From positions 7,993,882-8,057,881 of the forward strand of contig NC_063066.1 in assembly GCF_018812025.1 (NCBI RefSeq): 64,000 nt of DNA, given 5' to 3'. The translations under genes and the position numbers were made by a program. This DNA comes from Megalobrama amblycephala (Eukaryota > Chordata > Actinopteri > Cypriniformes > Xenocyprididae). Of this stretch, positions 54,001-64,000 are shown piece after piece; positions within the stretch are counted from its first letter, which is position 1; each line of letters begins with the position of its first letter. A model generated the notes under the pieces. That model saw nothing but the letters and a program-made list of their open reading frames with translations. It searched no databases and was not told the origin of the DNA.

Positions 54001-57000
54001 GATCTATGCTCAGAGCAATGCTGACTCTGAGTATGTTCAAAGTGTCTATAAGTAAGTAGTGTATTTCAGTGCTAGAGGATGTGTGCTTACTAATACAGTA
54101 AACAGGGGGGCCATGTTGTCCTCTCTGAGAACTGACAGTGTTTATATTTCAGAATGAGCGACATCGTCGCCAAGAGGCAGAGAGCACCATGGCTGTGGTC
54201 AGACTGGATCTACAACATGTTACGGGAAGGCAAAGAACATTCCAGAAGATTGAAGATTCTCCACTCTTTCACTGCAAGTGTGAGTGATCAGCATTATTAT
54301 TTATATACTATTGTAGAATTTATTATTTTAAAAAAAATAAAAAAAAATAAAGATAAGGTGGATAGCACATGCTAGCTAGAATTTTCTGTTTTCTTGACCT
54401 GAAGGTCATCAAGGAGCGAGCGAAGTTTATGAACTCTGAACCTGACAGTGATTCTGACCAGGGGCCGAGGAAGAGACAGGCCTTCCTAGATATGCTGTTA
54501 AAAACTACTTATGAGAACGGACAGAATTTGAGTCATGAGGACATTCAGGAGGAAGTGGACACCTTCATGTTTGAGGTACAAATAAAACTGGAAAAATAAA
54601 TGTTTGTCAAGGACCATTTGTTAAGGACCATTCTCTTTAACAGGGTCATGATACCACAGCAGCTTCAATGAACTGGGCCTTACATCTGATTGGCTCCCAT
54701 CCTGAGGTCCAGAAGGCAGTGCAGGCAGAACTACAGGAAGTGTTTGGTACACAAGTTGTTGTTTTTTTCACAGTGTGTGATGTGTTTCATTTAGCATAAT
54801 GCATGTCATAATGTGTTCTCAATGAAAGCAGTTGTTCTGTTTACTCAGTAGTCAAGAAAGCAGCTTGGGAATGTTTTCTAATAACATCATTTAGAGTTCA
54901 GCTGCATCTCCTGCATTCTGATTGGCAGGTTCGTCAAAGCGCCACGTGGGGGTGGAGGACCTGAAAAAGCTGCGCTACCTGGAGTGTGTCATCAAGGAGA
55001 GTCTGCGGATCTTCCCCTCCGTGCCTCTGTTTGCACGCAGCATCTGCGAGGCCTGTCACATCAGTAGGTGGCAGCTGTTTGTCACCTTGCCAAGCAGCGC
55101 TGCAAACGTCGCAAGATCAAAGATCTGCACTTTTTGATGCCACTCTCATTATTTGCATCTCAGCGTAACAGCAGATGTCACGGCTTCTATTTCCATCTCC
55201 CATTGTCAAATATGAAGCAACCTAAGTGTTTATTTCTACTCAGAGCTAAGAGTCTTTCATGACAAGATGCAGCTGGATAGAAAACAGCAATTTCTCAAGA
55301 CAGAAAGTTTTGCAAAACTCAATAAATGCATCCGTTTATCATTTATTTATTAAAGCTTTATTCTGTCTCCCACACAGCGGTATAGTTTGGCATGTGTGCT
55401 GAATCCTCTTTAATTGTTCGAATTCTGTTACATGTATAATATAACTGACTGCGGTTGTTTTTTTGCTCGGTTGCAGATGGGTTCAAAGTTCCAAAAGGAG
55501 TGAATGCTGTTATCATACCATATGCTCTTCACCGGGACCCGCGCTACTTTCCAGAACCTGAGGAATTTCGACCGGAAAGGTTTCTGCCAGAGAACAGCAA
55601 AGGGAGGCATCCATATGCATACATCCCTTTTTCTGCAGGGCCAAGAAACTGCATCGGTAAGAAAAAGAACAGAATGATAACAAAAGAAATTTGGTATAAA
55701 AGTGACATAATAGAAATGAAAATGCTAAATGATATCCAGTATAATATGAATTAATGTGAGATGGAGCACATTTTCATTTTGGTGTTGATGAGCTTTCTTA
55801 GTGGGGCTGTGGGGGTACATAAGACAAAATGTTTGGGAAGCACAGAATAATGATATAACTATACCAAACAAAGTACTGCATTTTATTAGACGGGCCATAT
55901 AGAGATTGAAATCATAAAGAATTTAAAGGTGCCCTAGAATAAAAAAATAAATTTAACTTGGCATAGTTAAATAACAAGAGTTCAGTACATGGAAATGACA
56001 TACAGTGAGTCACTGTTGTTTCCTCCTTCTTATATAAACCTCATTTATTTAAAAGACATCCGAAGAACAGGCGAATCTCAACATAACACCGACGTAACAG
56101 TCGGGATCATTAATATGTACGCCCCCAATATTTGCATATGCCAGCCCATGTTCAAGGCATTACACAAGGGCAGCCAGTATTAACATCTGGATCTGTGCAC
56201 AGCTGAATCATCAGACTAGGTAAGCAAGCAAGGACAATAGCGAAAAATGGCAGATGGAGCGATAATAACTGACATGATCCATGATAACATGATATTTTTA
56301 GTGATATTTGTAAATTGTCTTTCTAAATGTTTCGTTAGCATGTTGCTAATGTACTGTTAAATGTGGTTAAAGTTACCATCGTTTCTTACTGTATTCACAG
56401 AGACAAGACTGTCGTTATTTTCATTTTTTTAAACACTTGCAGTCTGTATAATTCATAAACACATCTTCATTCTTTATAAATCTCTCCAACAGTGTGTAAT
56501 GTTAGCTTTAGCCACGGAGAACCATCAAACTCATTCAGAATCAAATGTAAACATCCAAATAAATACCATACTTGCGCGATTAGACGTTGCATGACGAACA
56601 CTTTGTAAAGATCCATTTTCAGGGTTATATTAGCTGTGTGAACTTTGTTTATGCTGTTAAAGGCAAGCGCAAGCTCGGGGGCGGGGAGGAGGAGAATTTA
56701 AAGGGGCCGCAGCCTGAATCGGCGCATATTTAATGATGCCCCAAAATAGGCAGTTAAAAAATTAATTTAAAAAAATCTATGGGGTATTTTGAGCTGAAAC
56801 TTCACAGACACATTCAGGAGACACCTTAGACTTATATTACATCTTTTAAAAAAACGTTCTATGGCACCTTTAATGATTATGCTTATTTAAGTCTCACGGT
56901 TAGTTGAAAGCTGTATGTTTTTAATTAATGAAAAAATGACTCATAAGAGACATTTGTCCAGGAATCAGAGTAAAGTACAGTAGTTGCACAGTAAGTCTTT

Positions 57001-58125
57001 GATTCACTAAAAAGAACTGACTAGAGACATTAGTTCTAGAGATTTGTTTAAGAATCAGACTAAACTGGTTGCATTGCATTACTCTAAAAAGAACCAGCTC
57101 ATAAGCGTCATTTGCACTATAATCAGACTACACTGGTTGTGTTGTATGTTTTTGATTCACTAAAATGAACCAGCTCATTAGATTCATTTGCTTTATAATT
57201 CAACTACACCCGTTGTGTTGTATGTTTTTGATTCACTAAACAGAACCATCCTGATACTGTAAGAGCCATTTGCTCTATAATCAGACTACACTGGTTGTGT
57301 TGTACTGTATGTTTTTGATTCACTAAAATGAATTAGCTCATAAGAGTCATTTGCACTGTAATCAGACACTGATTGTGCTGTGTGTTTTTGATTTACTAAA
57401 AAGAACCAGCTCATTTGCTCTATAATGAGACTACGCTGGCTACGTTTTCCCACTGTTTTCCTACTGTTTCCCACTGTAGATTCAGTAGCATCATTCAAGT
57501 TCTGAATTTGAACCAGTTCTTGGTTCCTATCCCTTGCCCTATGACATCCTCAGAACTTATTACAGTGAAGTTTCTATTTCTATTATACTTCACCCAAGAG
57601 TCAGTCTGTTAATTGAGCTTCACTAGCTCAACGAGAGACTCTTTCTTCCACACTCATCTTCAGTGTTTGGGTCTCTGTCCCACCTCTGAATGAGACAGAT
57701 TGTTTCACAGCGAGTGGTGCTCGCAGGTTCAGGTCACTGGCCACACACAAGAAGAAGCTTCTAACAAAACTGAAACAGAGCCACATAGTTTTGGAGATTT
57801 ATTATTTCAGCACTCAACTCATCTCCACTGCCTTCTAGGAATGAAAGCTCCAAATAAGTGTGTTTGTAGAAATTTACTTCACGAACATCTTGTTGCCATT
57901 CCGAGACCTTATTCTTTTTCCTAATTTCTCTTTTTCTGTGCATCTGTGGCTTCAGGCCAGCGCTTCGCCATGATGGAGGAGAAGGTAGTTCTTGCTACGA
58001 TCTTGCGTCACTTTGACGTAGAGGCATGTCAGAGCCGTGAGGAACTACGGCCTCTGGGGGAACTCATTCTACGTCCCGAGAAGGGCATTTGGATCAAACT
58101 ACAAAAAAGAACCATCCACCATTAA
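51034..58125 (+). CDS. cyp4v2: Cytochrome P450 family 4 subfamily V, 11 coding exons
   Basis: Exons: 51034-51226, 51329-51441, 51547-51632, 53621-53811, 53982-54051, 54153-54279, 54405-54575, 54644-54746, 54929-55063, 55477-55656 and 57956-58125 (TAA). Phases agree throughout, giving 512 residues against 525 in human CYP4V2, which also has 11 exons. An N-terminal hydrophobic anchor (about residues 5-28) predicts ER-membrane insertion. Signatures seen: CYP4-type [10 protein letters not shown] and [15 protein letters not shown]-helix GHDTTAAS (318-325); ESLR (375-378, the ExxR pair); PERF (429-432); and the heme loop [10 protein letters not shown] with ligand Cys 455. CYP4V enzymes are known as omega-hydroxylases of medium-chain and polyunsaturated fatty acids, and human CYP4V2 loss causes Bietti crystalline dystrophy. 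Assignment to 4V rather than 4F or 4B rests on the exon layout and the fam149a neighbour. Zebrafish names its copies cyp4v7 and cyp4v8; I cannot say which this is. The gene looks intact. Introns 3 and 10 carry TTAA elements and a minisatellite. Confidence 0.93.
52075..52388. mobile_element. piggyBac-like MITE in cyp4v intron 3
   Basis: 314 bp between TTAA 52071-52074 and TTAA 52389-52392. The ends CCCTTATATTATGTT and AACATAATGCAAGGG are inverted. The CCC-type ends and TTAA target fit piggyBac. Noncoding. Confidence 0.8.
52419..52473. repeat. 23-bp stem hairpin
   Basis: Arms 52419-52441 and 52451-52473 are complementary with one mismatch (AAGTGTCCA-TTATTTCT core) around a 9-base loop. It lies at the border of the family A element in cyp4v intron 3. 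Confidence 0.85.
52471..53237. mobile_element. Family A foldback in cyp4v intron 3
   Basis: Left arm ATAGTTCACC, then ATGAAAATTCTGTCATTAAT; right arm GAGTAATTAATGGCAGAATT, ending GAACTAACCCT before TTAA 53238-53241. The arms cover about 230 bp each. The centre contains GCTGATCAATGTTTATATGC, matching the outer element of the nest at 8285. The left TTAA is mutated to CTAA. Confidence 0.85.
55927..56869 (+). mobile_element. Family B element, uninterrupted copy, in cyp4v intron 10
   Basis: 943 bp between TTAA 55923-55926 and TTAA 56870-56873. Starts AGGTGCCCTAGAATA and ends TTCTATGGCACCT. It is the reference copy for the two nested copies at 8926 and 9739. No coding capacity; it contains TTAAAGGGGCCGCAG and a subterminal CAGACACATTCAGGAGACAC block. 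Confidence 0.92.
56930..57437. repeat. Minisatellite, about 75-88 bp unit, six to seven copies
   Basis: A unit containing GATTCACTAAAA-GAACCAGC, CATTTGC-CTATAATCAGAC and ACTGGTTGTGTTGTATG recurs at about 57005, 57083, 57159, 57234, 57322 and 57394, with 10-20% divergence between units. cyp4v intron 10. Confidence 0.85.
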
Positions 58126-58944
58126 AACTTAAGGTTGCTTCAGTCCTCACATCACAGACATGCTAGACTTGTTGTGCTGCTAGTTATGAAAAGACTCAAA
58201 TGCAGTGTTCTGACATTTTTGTATTTTTCTGTGATTGATTTTATGGAAATTGTGTGGAATGGATGGTAAAATGAGAGCTGAAAGTACCAGACTCTTATCG
58301 GTAGCTGAAGGCGTAATCAAATTAGTCAGAATATCTTATAAACAACAAACACACAAAGCAAGGCATATTTCTGATTCCACGTGGACCTAGTTATAAGTTG
58401 CTCAATAGCACAAAATAAGCCAAGATAGGGTGATCAACACAGCTACTTACCGTGAATGTACATGAAATGTTGATTCAAGTTGATATGATTTTATTATATG
58501 AGAAATAAGACAGCAGAGTGTTGTACATTAAACTAGCACAGCAAGTGTGACAGTGATGAATGATAGAGTTTAGCGGTCATTCGACAAATATATTTAACCA
58601 CAGAATGTCCGATCAGAATCGTGTATGTAAATCAACTCAATTGAGGCAAAACTTTTTTTGCACTTTTTCACTTTAGTTTTCCCTTAATGATATTGCAACA
58701 AATGTACTGTATAGTGTAGACATTTTATAGATCTTTTTCTGTTTTGCTGAATGTATGACCAATTAACATCAAAAAGATAATTTCATTCAGTTTGTACTTA
58801 AATGCTGAGCTTACACACATCTAACTTGACTGCATACTGTTTTTCTTTCATTTGATGAATATTTGTCTTTTATTCTCACCTGTGGAGGTAATTACAGAAA
58901 ATAGAGAATGAGCAAAACTGATCATTTGATTTCAGACATACAGT
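58126..58944. other. cyp4v 3' flank and probable 3' UTR
   Basis: No perfect AATAAA lies within the first 700 bp. ATTAAA near 58528 is the best candidate poly(A) signal. Nothing else recognised. Confidence 0.35.
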
Positions 58945-59245
58945 ACACTGCCATTTGAAAGTTTTCGGGTCAGTTGGATTTATTTATTTATTTTTGAAAA
59001 CAAGAAATTAATACTTTTATTCAGTAAGTATGCATCACAAGTGACAGTAAAGACTTTTATAAAGTTACAAAAGATTTCTCTTTCAAATCAATGTTGTTCT
59101 TTTGAACTTTCTAAAAATGTATCACGGTTTCCAAAAAATATTAAGCTAAAATATTAAAATGTTTTTAAGATTGATAATAATAAGAAATGTTCATTGAGCA
59201 GCAAATGAGCATGTATTTTGTATCAAATAAATAAATAATAAGAGA
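58945..59245. mobile_element. Family D element, degenerate
   Basis: CACTGCCATTTGAAAGTTTTC, then ATACTTTTATTCAGTAAG, GTGACAGTAAAGACTTTTAT and TTGTTCTTTTGAACTTTC follow the family D interior in order. Confidence 0.65.
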
Positions 59246-62200
59246 CTTCAAAAACATGAACAAAAGATTCACTTTTAACTGCAACCAGAGTTTTAATATT
59301 TGGCGAATCTCAAATTCATATCTGTTGTAGATCTAAAGCCCTCAAGGCTCTCCATTATTAATTGGCTCGAATCACAGGATGAAAACAAATCTTTGGCAAA
59401 AGTGTTTTCAGACTAAACAGTGTCTGCACATCCAGACATACCGGATACCTTATTCAAATACACAGGTTGAATATAAGTGATGTCTTTAATCAAACTGACA
59501 TTCATTATGGTGGAATGTCTAGAGGCTTTTATTTAGTGGAAATGTTTTCTTTAATTAAATGAGACGTTTAAGTCTCAGTGTGTATTTTGTCCCTGTCAAC
59601 AAAACACTTTAAAAAGAAGCTCGAAGTGATTTTCGTCAAAAGTTCAGTTAAGCTCAGAAATGGTAACATGACGTACAACATTCCATGCCTTTGATAATAA
59701 CAACAACCACATCTTTCTATCCATCCACACTCAGATTTTGCTAAATGATATGAATTTGCATGAATAAGTATCTCAGTCTAGTACTGAATATCTTTCATTA
59801 AGAATTACTTCACAACTTCTGTGAGCCTTTCCTTTTGATGCAGTTCAGTTTCTACAAGCATCACCTGTATAGAATTTCACTCTCGTTCTGAGCCGCTCAT
59901 CCTCTTTAAACCTGCTCACTTGGGGCTGATGGGTGATAAAGAGCAGGGCTCTTCCACAGAGAGGCAGTATTGCTCCTCCTCATCCCTCGTCTGCCCTGAG
60001 TAGTGCCGGTGAGAGGACACCCTAAACTGTCAGACTGATGAGAAAATCAGTTGACCCTGCCAAGTCCCAAACTGCTACTGCAATTCATCATGAATAAATC
60101 AATCATCAAGAAAAAAAAAAAAAGAATTAGATGGAAAAAGTATGGCACAAATGTGATATAAGTGATTTAAATCCATGTTTCTCCTGTAATTAAGATGAGT
60201 AGAAACATTTATGTAAATTTACTAGTTCGTAGTGATTGTGATTGCAGTTGTGCGGCTTTGCACCATGACATTATTTTAAGTACATATTGTGTCTGCTGGT
60301 ATTCTTGCATGGCAACAATTGGAATATTCCGGGTAAAATGTATATATTTAGTGTTGTAAGGTGTAAATCCATAATTAAATATTGACAAGATATTTTAAAT
60401 TGCTGATGCAGTTTAAAGAGTTAGAGGTAAAAAAAAAAAAAATAGATGAAAATAGCTGAAAATGTTTAGCGTAATTAAGAGATGAGAGATTTTAAAGAGA
60501 TTTACATTCCATCTGTGTTATTATTGGCGGTTTTGAATCTCAAACTTTCCGACTTGAACCCAACAGATGGTCACCATTCTGATCACACCGGAATAAAAAA
60601 AGCTTTGTAAAAACAAACTCTTAGAAAAAAAAAAAAAGTTTCAAGAACCCTTTATGCCAAAAATGATTGCATAATCAGTTTTTTTCCTAGTGATAAAGAA
60701 TGTTGCTGTTTAATTCATGAAAATTCATTACATTTTTATGAAAGTAAATTATGAGCCGTTTAATTCATAAACAAATGATTTAACATGAAATAAAACAAAA
60801 CTAAATCTATAAAATGATCCCATGATGGGAACCCGTATAAAGCACCTGACAGAATCCTTTAAGATTCTGTATAGAACCTTTTCTTCCAATTGTACATATT
60901 TAGAGCGAGAGATTGAGAGATGAACATTCAATCTCCAAAAGTCTAAGACAACTAGTGAAATTTTTTTTTTTGTCATTAAAAACTGAGTGAAAATGGAATT
61001 ATAAAATGTCCTCGTATTTGATTTGTCCATCTTTTGCTTTGATTGCAGCAGCATTCGAGCTGCATGAACTCAAGTTTATGTGAAACCTGATGATCATGTT
61101 TTCCAGCATGATTTGAGAATCATCCAAAGAGCCTCTTGTGCTTTTATGGAAACAAGAACATCTGACTTTCTGCACAAAGAATCATATGATCATAGTCATA
61201 AATTTGATTATTTGATTACCAATCTAGAAATAGAGCAGAATCTTAAACATTTCATTTAACATCATAACATTTCTTTGTTTTGAATGTTCCAAAGTCTGAA
61301 AACTCTGCTCTGTTTTCAATTTCAAGGTCTAAGGAAAAGAAAAAAGAGAAAGATTTTCAGTGAGGTCTCACTGTACTTCTAAACATATGGTAGTGTCCAC
61401 CTGTGCAGTGGGAAGGTGAGCATGTGCCAGTGCTTCCTTTAGCTGGAAGTCATTATAGCATAGAGAGATTACAGCAGATAACAGTCTTAAGTGTTCCATT
61501 CTTCAAAGGACACATCTCATCAAACACCTCTACATCTGCCGCACAGAGATCAATGCTATCCTAAACATAAAGGCGAGTGTCAAATCCCTTCTTCCGGAAA
61601 CAACTCGAATTACTTTGAATAGTGAACGCAGTCTTTAAACTCTCAGAATTGAAACACAGGGGGAGGGATGGCATCATTTCAGTCAAGCAAGTATTTTCAT
61701 TATTTCATTTCATGTATTTTCATTCATTTCATTATTTTCAAAAAAACTACCTCCTTTTATAATGTGACATACTATATACATGCATGCCTCTGATTGCTTC
61801 TCTAGTCTTTTTCCTGACTTGAGGCCTGGAGAGGTCAATCAAGAATAAAAGCGGACATAATTGCTTTGAGAATCCAAAAAGACGACTCATTTTTAATCAT
61901 TGCTTTAGAACTTATGAAAGCAGTCTTTGTTTTTCTAAAATACTCTGAACACAACGAAAAGATGTTCTGATGTCAATAATTAGTATAGCTTGGTTGGTCT
62001 CCTGCAATTAAAGTTTAACTATAGAGGACAATAAAAACAGCCTTCTGTCATTTGATATATAAATGCAACTTGTACCATCATCTTGTTGCAAGGCCGATTC
62101 TTTTGTTGTAATGTACTATTTTTGCTTAACAAAAGCTTTGTGTTAATATACAGGTAAAATTATAAAATAATCAAATCAGTATTTCATGTCCATCTGTATA

Positions 62201-62527
62201 TTTATTTGGCGAGCCATAAGATATACGTGGGGAATTCTATAGAAACCATTTCTTTTTAGAAATTTCAAAACAGCCTATACAAATAATTTTGGGCTGTAAA
62301 GTAGAGAAATGGCTTGTGTATTTACAGGGGTGGATCTGTTGTGAAGGTCATCTTTCAAACTTGAACGAACCTTCTTTCTTTTATCTGAGTAGAATGCATT
62401 TGTGTTGATCCTCTATTGCAAGACTTATAGAGAGTCAACATGTCAAATGCAAAGTCAGAAAGTAGACTTCAAACCCATACATCTTTTAAATATTAAAACA
62501 TTTGTTTATGGCAAAGGCACCACTAGG
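59246..62527. other. Gene-poor AT-rich stretch
   Basis: No exon of the F11/KLKB1-type neighbours expected from human synteny was recognised. Poly-A tracts lie at about 60109-60123 and 60429-60441. 59880-60060 is GC-richer and may be conserved noncoding sequence. Confidence 0.3.
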
Positions 62528-63339
62528 AGAATTTTTTTTTTTTTTTTTTGTCCTTGTGTTAAAGACTCACATTTTATTCATGTTTTCAATTCATGTTTAT
62601 GTCATGTCTTTTATTTTATAATTTGTTATTGGCATGTTTCCTGTTTCATGTCATCGTTTCCCTCACGTGTTCCTGCTATTTGGTTCCTTAGTTCATGTGT
62701 CATGTTCTGATTGGTCTATTGTTATGTCAGGTGACTATCAGTTCTGTCTTCTCATTGGTTTATTGTGTTGATTACTTTCAGGTGTGTCTTGTTATTTCAT
62801 TAGTCCTTGTGTATATAAGGTGCATTCATGCCATGTCGTAATTACCATAATTATGAGATTTCAACTTGTAAAGAGGTTTCACCAGAGATTGTATATAATA
62901 GGGAGATGAGAGGGTCTGTATCTCTCACCGTTGGAGAAAGCGTAACGGCTAACTTAATCACATGCGGCACCTCTCAGCCTATTGTGTAATGGCAGTGACA
63001 TCAGTGCCAGCCATTCAAAACTCCTTCCCTGCGTACCGCCACCTCTGGAGCCTTAGCATTAACCATTACGCTTTTTGTACCTTCTTGTAGAGCTCGTAAT
63101 TACAATTTGTATGCTGGGAATTTTCTGAGAGCTCCTACTTGTACCATGCGACCACTGTTCCACCTGGTCACTTGATAGTGTTGCCACAGGAACATATAAT
63201 TCCCAGCCCGGAACATGAACATCACATGCTGTCATCTTGAAATTACAGTAATTACAAAATGGCATGAATGCAGCTATATAGCCCTCATGTTTCATTTTGT
63301 GCCTTGTCTAGCTTTGTTGTTGTAACCTGCTGTAGGTGA
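62528..63339. other. Poly-T tract and possible promoter-like repeat end
   Basis: A poly-T tract lies at about 62530-62549. 62570-62822 is rich in TCATGT and CTGATTGGTCTATTGT and ends in GTGTATATAAGG, a TATA-like motif, so it may be the end of an LTR or LINE promoter. No paired repeat was found. Confidence 0.25.
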
Positions 63340-64000
63340 GTTCAAGTCATGTAGTGTCATGCTGTGTCATGTCATATGTCTCATATGCTGTGCCAAGTCA
63401 TATGTTATATGTCATGTCTTACCATGTCATGTCGTGTCATAAGTCTCATGTCATATTTCTTAAGTTATGTCATGTCATATGTCATGTCATGTCATATTTC
63501 TCATGTCATATGTCACGTCTCACGTCATGTCATGTTATATGTCGTGTTATATGTCGTGTTATATGTCATGTGTTATATGTCATGTGTTATATGTCATATG
63601 TTATATGTCTCATGTCATATGTCATATGTCTCATGTCATGTCATATGTCATGTCTCATGTTGTCATATGTCATGTCTCATATCATGTCTCACGTCATGTC
63701 ATGTCTCATGTTATGTCACGTCTCATGTCATGTTATATGTCATATGTCATGACTCATGTCATGTCATGTTATGTCATGTGTTATATGTCATATGTTATAT
63801 GTCATATGTCTCATGTCATGTCATATGTCTCATGACATATGTTAAATGTCATGTCTCATGTCGTCATATGTCATGTCTCATATCATGTCTCATGTCATGT
63901 CATATGTCTCATGTTGTCACATCTCATGTCATGTTATATGTCATATGTCTTGTCTCATATAATGTCATATTTCTCATGGCATATGTCATGTCTCATGTCG
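63340..64000. repeat. ATGTC-rich tandem satellite, running off the window
   Basis: Variants of ATGTC, TCATGTCAT and GTTATATGTCAT repeat for at least 660 bp to the last base. Long spurious open frames of Met-Ser-Cys-His type are a by-product. Higher-order blocks recur, for example GTCATATGTCATGTCTCAT near 63660 and 63855. Confidence 0.92.

Noticed and set aside
57005..57437. CRISPR-like spaced repeats
   Set aside because: Whole units, not just short repeats, are similar, and the setting is a vertebrate intron; this is a minisatellite.
63336..63835. Two open frames of 138 and 122 codons rich in Met, Ser, Cys and His
   Set aside because: They are read-through of the ATGTC satellite in different frames; no stop arises because of the repeat unit.

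Overview
The window is vertebrate nuclear DNA, most likely from a cyprinid or closely related teleost. It has intron-split genes with GT-AG junctions, an AT-rich background, and dense DNA-transposon debris. The repeats include ends of the type GTTCACCCAAAAATGAAAAT, copies of the 'fish Tc1' element and a tRNA-derived SINE. No bacterial-style genes, CRISPR array or complete autonomous transposon is visible. The organism call is inference from repeat style and gene structure.

Two genes can be reconstructed exon by exon on the + strand with every splice phase consistent. fam149a (32939-49998, 15 coding exons, 672 codons predicted) carries a DUF3719-type region. A CYP4V cytochrome P450 (51034-58125, 11 coding exons, 512 codons predicted) carries all P450 signatures. 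They lie head to tail about 1 kb apart, as FAM149A and CYP4V2 do on human 4q35, so this is a conserved microsynteny block. On the - strand at the left, two exons (17265-17394 and 1838-1888) can be joined in phase across a 15-kb intron. They belong to a gene I cannot identify that leaves the window at its left end. A CpG-richer patch near 20420-20760 may be its promoter or first exon.

The rest is mostly nonautonomous DNA transposons and simple repeats. I use working letters. Family A: foldback elements ending AGGGTTAGTTCACCC. Family B: about 950 bp, ending AGGTGCCCTAGA. Family C: GGTAACACTTTA ends. Family D: long foldbacks containing CCAAAAGTTTGGAACC-like ends. Family H: CACTGTAAAACC ends. Families A, B and several piggyBac-like elements are flanked by TTAA.

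The most striking structure is at 8285-12822. It is a five-level nest in which each element sits at a TTAA inside the previous one: A in A, B in that A, a second B in the first B, and a 1.55-kb piggyBac-like element in the second B. Removing the insertions restores B elements of about 946 and 969 bp, against 943 bp for an uninterrupted B copy in the cyp4v intron. A second, three-level nest fills the last fam149a intron.

Layout: 1-17 kb, intron of the unknown - strand gene plus the nest. 17-32 kb, its 5' side and intergenic repeats including a 1-kb palindrome. 32.9-50 kb, fam149a. 51-58.1 kb, cyp4v. 58.1-64 kb, gene-poor, ending in an ATGTC-rich satellite that runs off the window.
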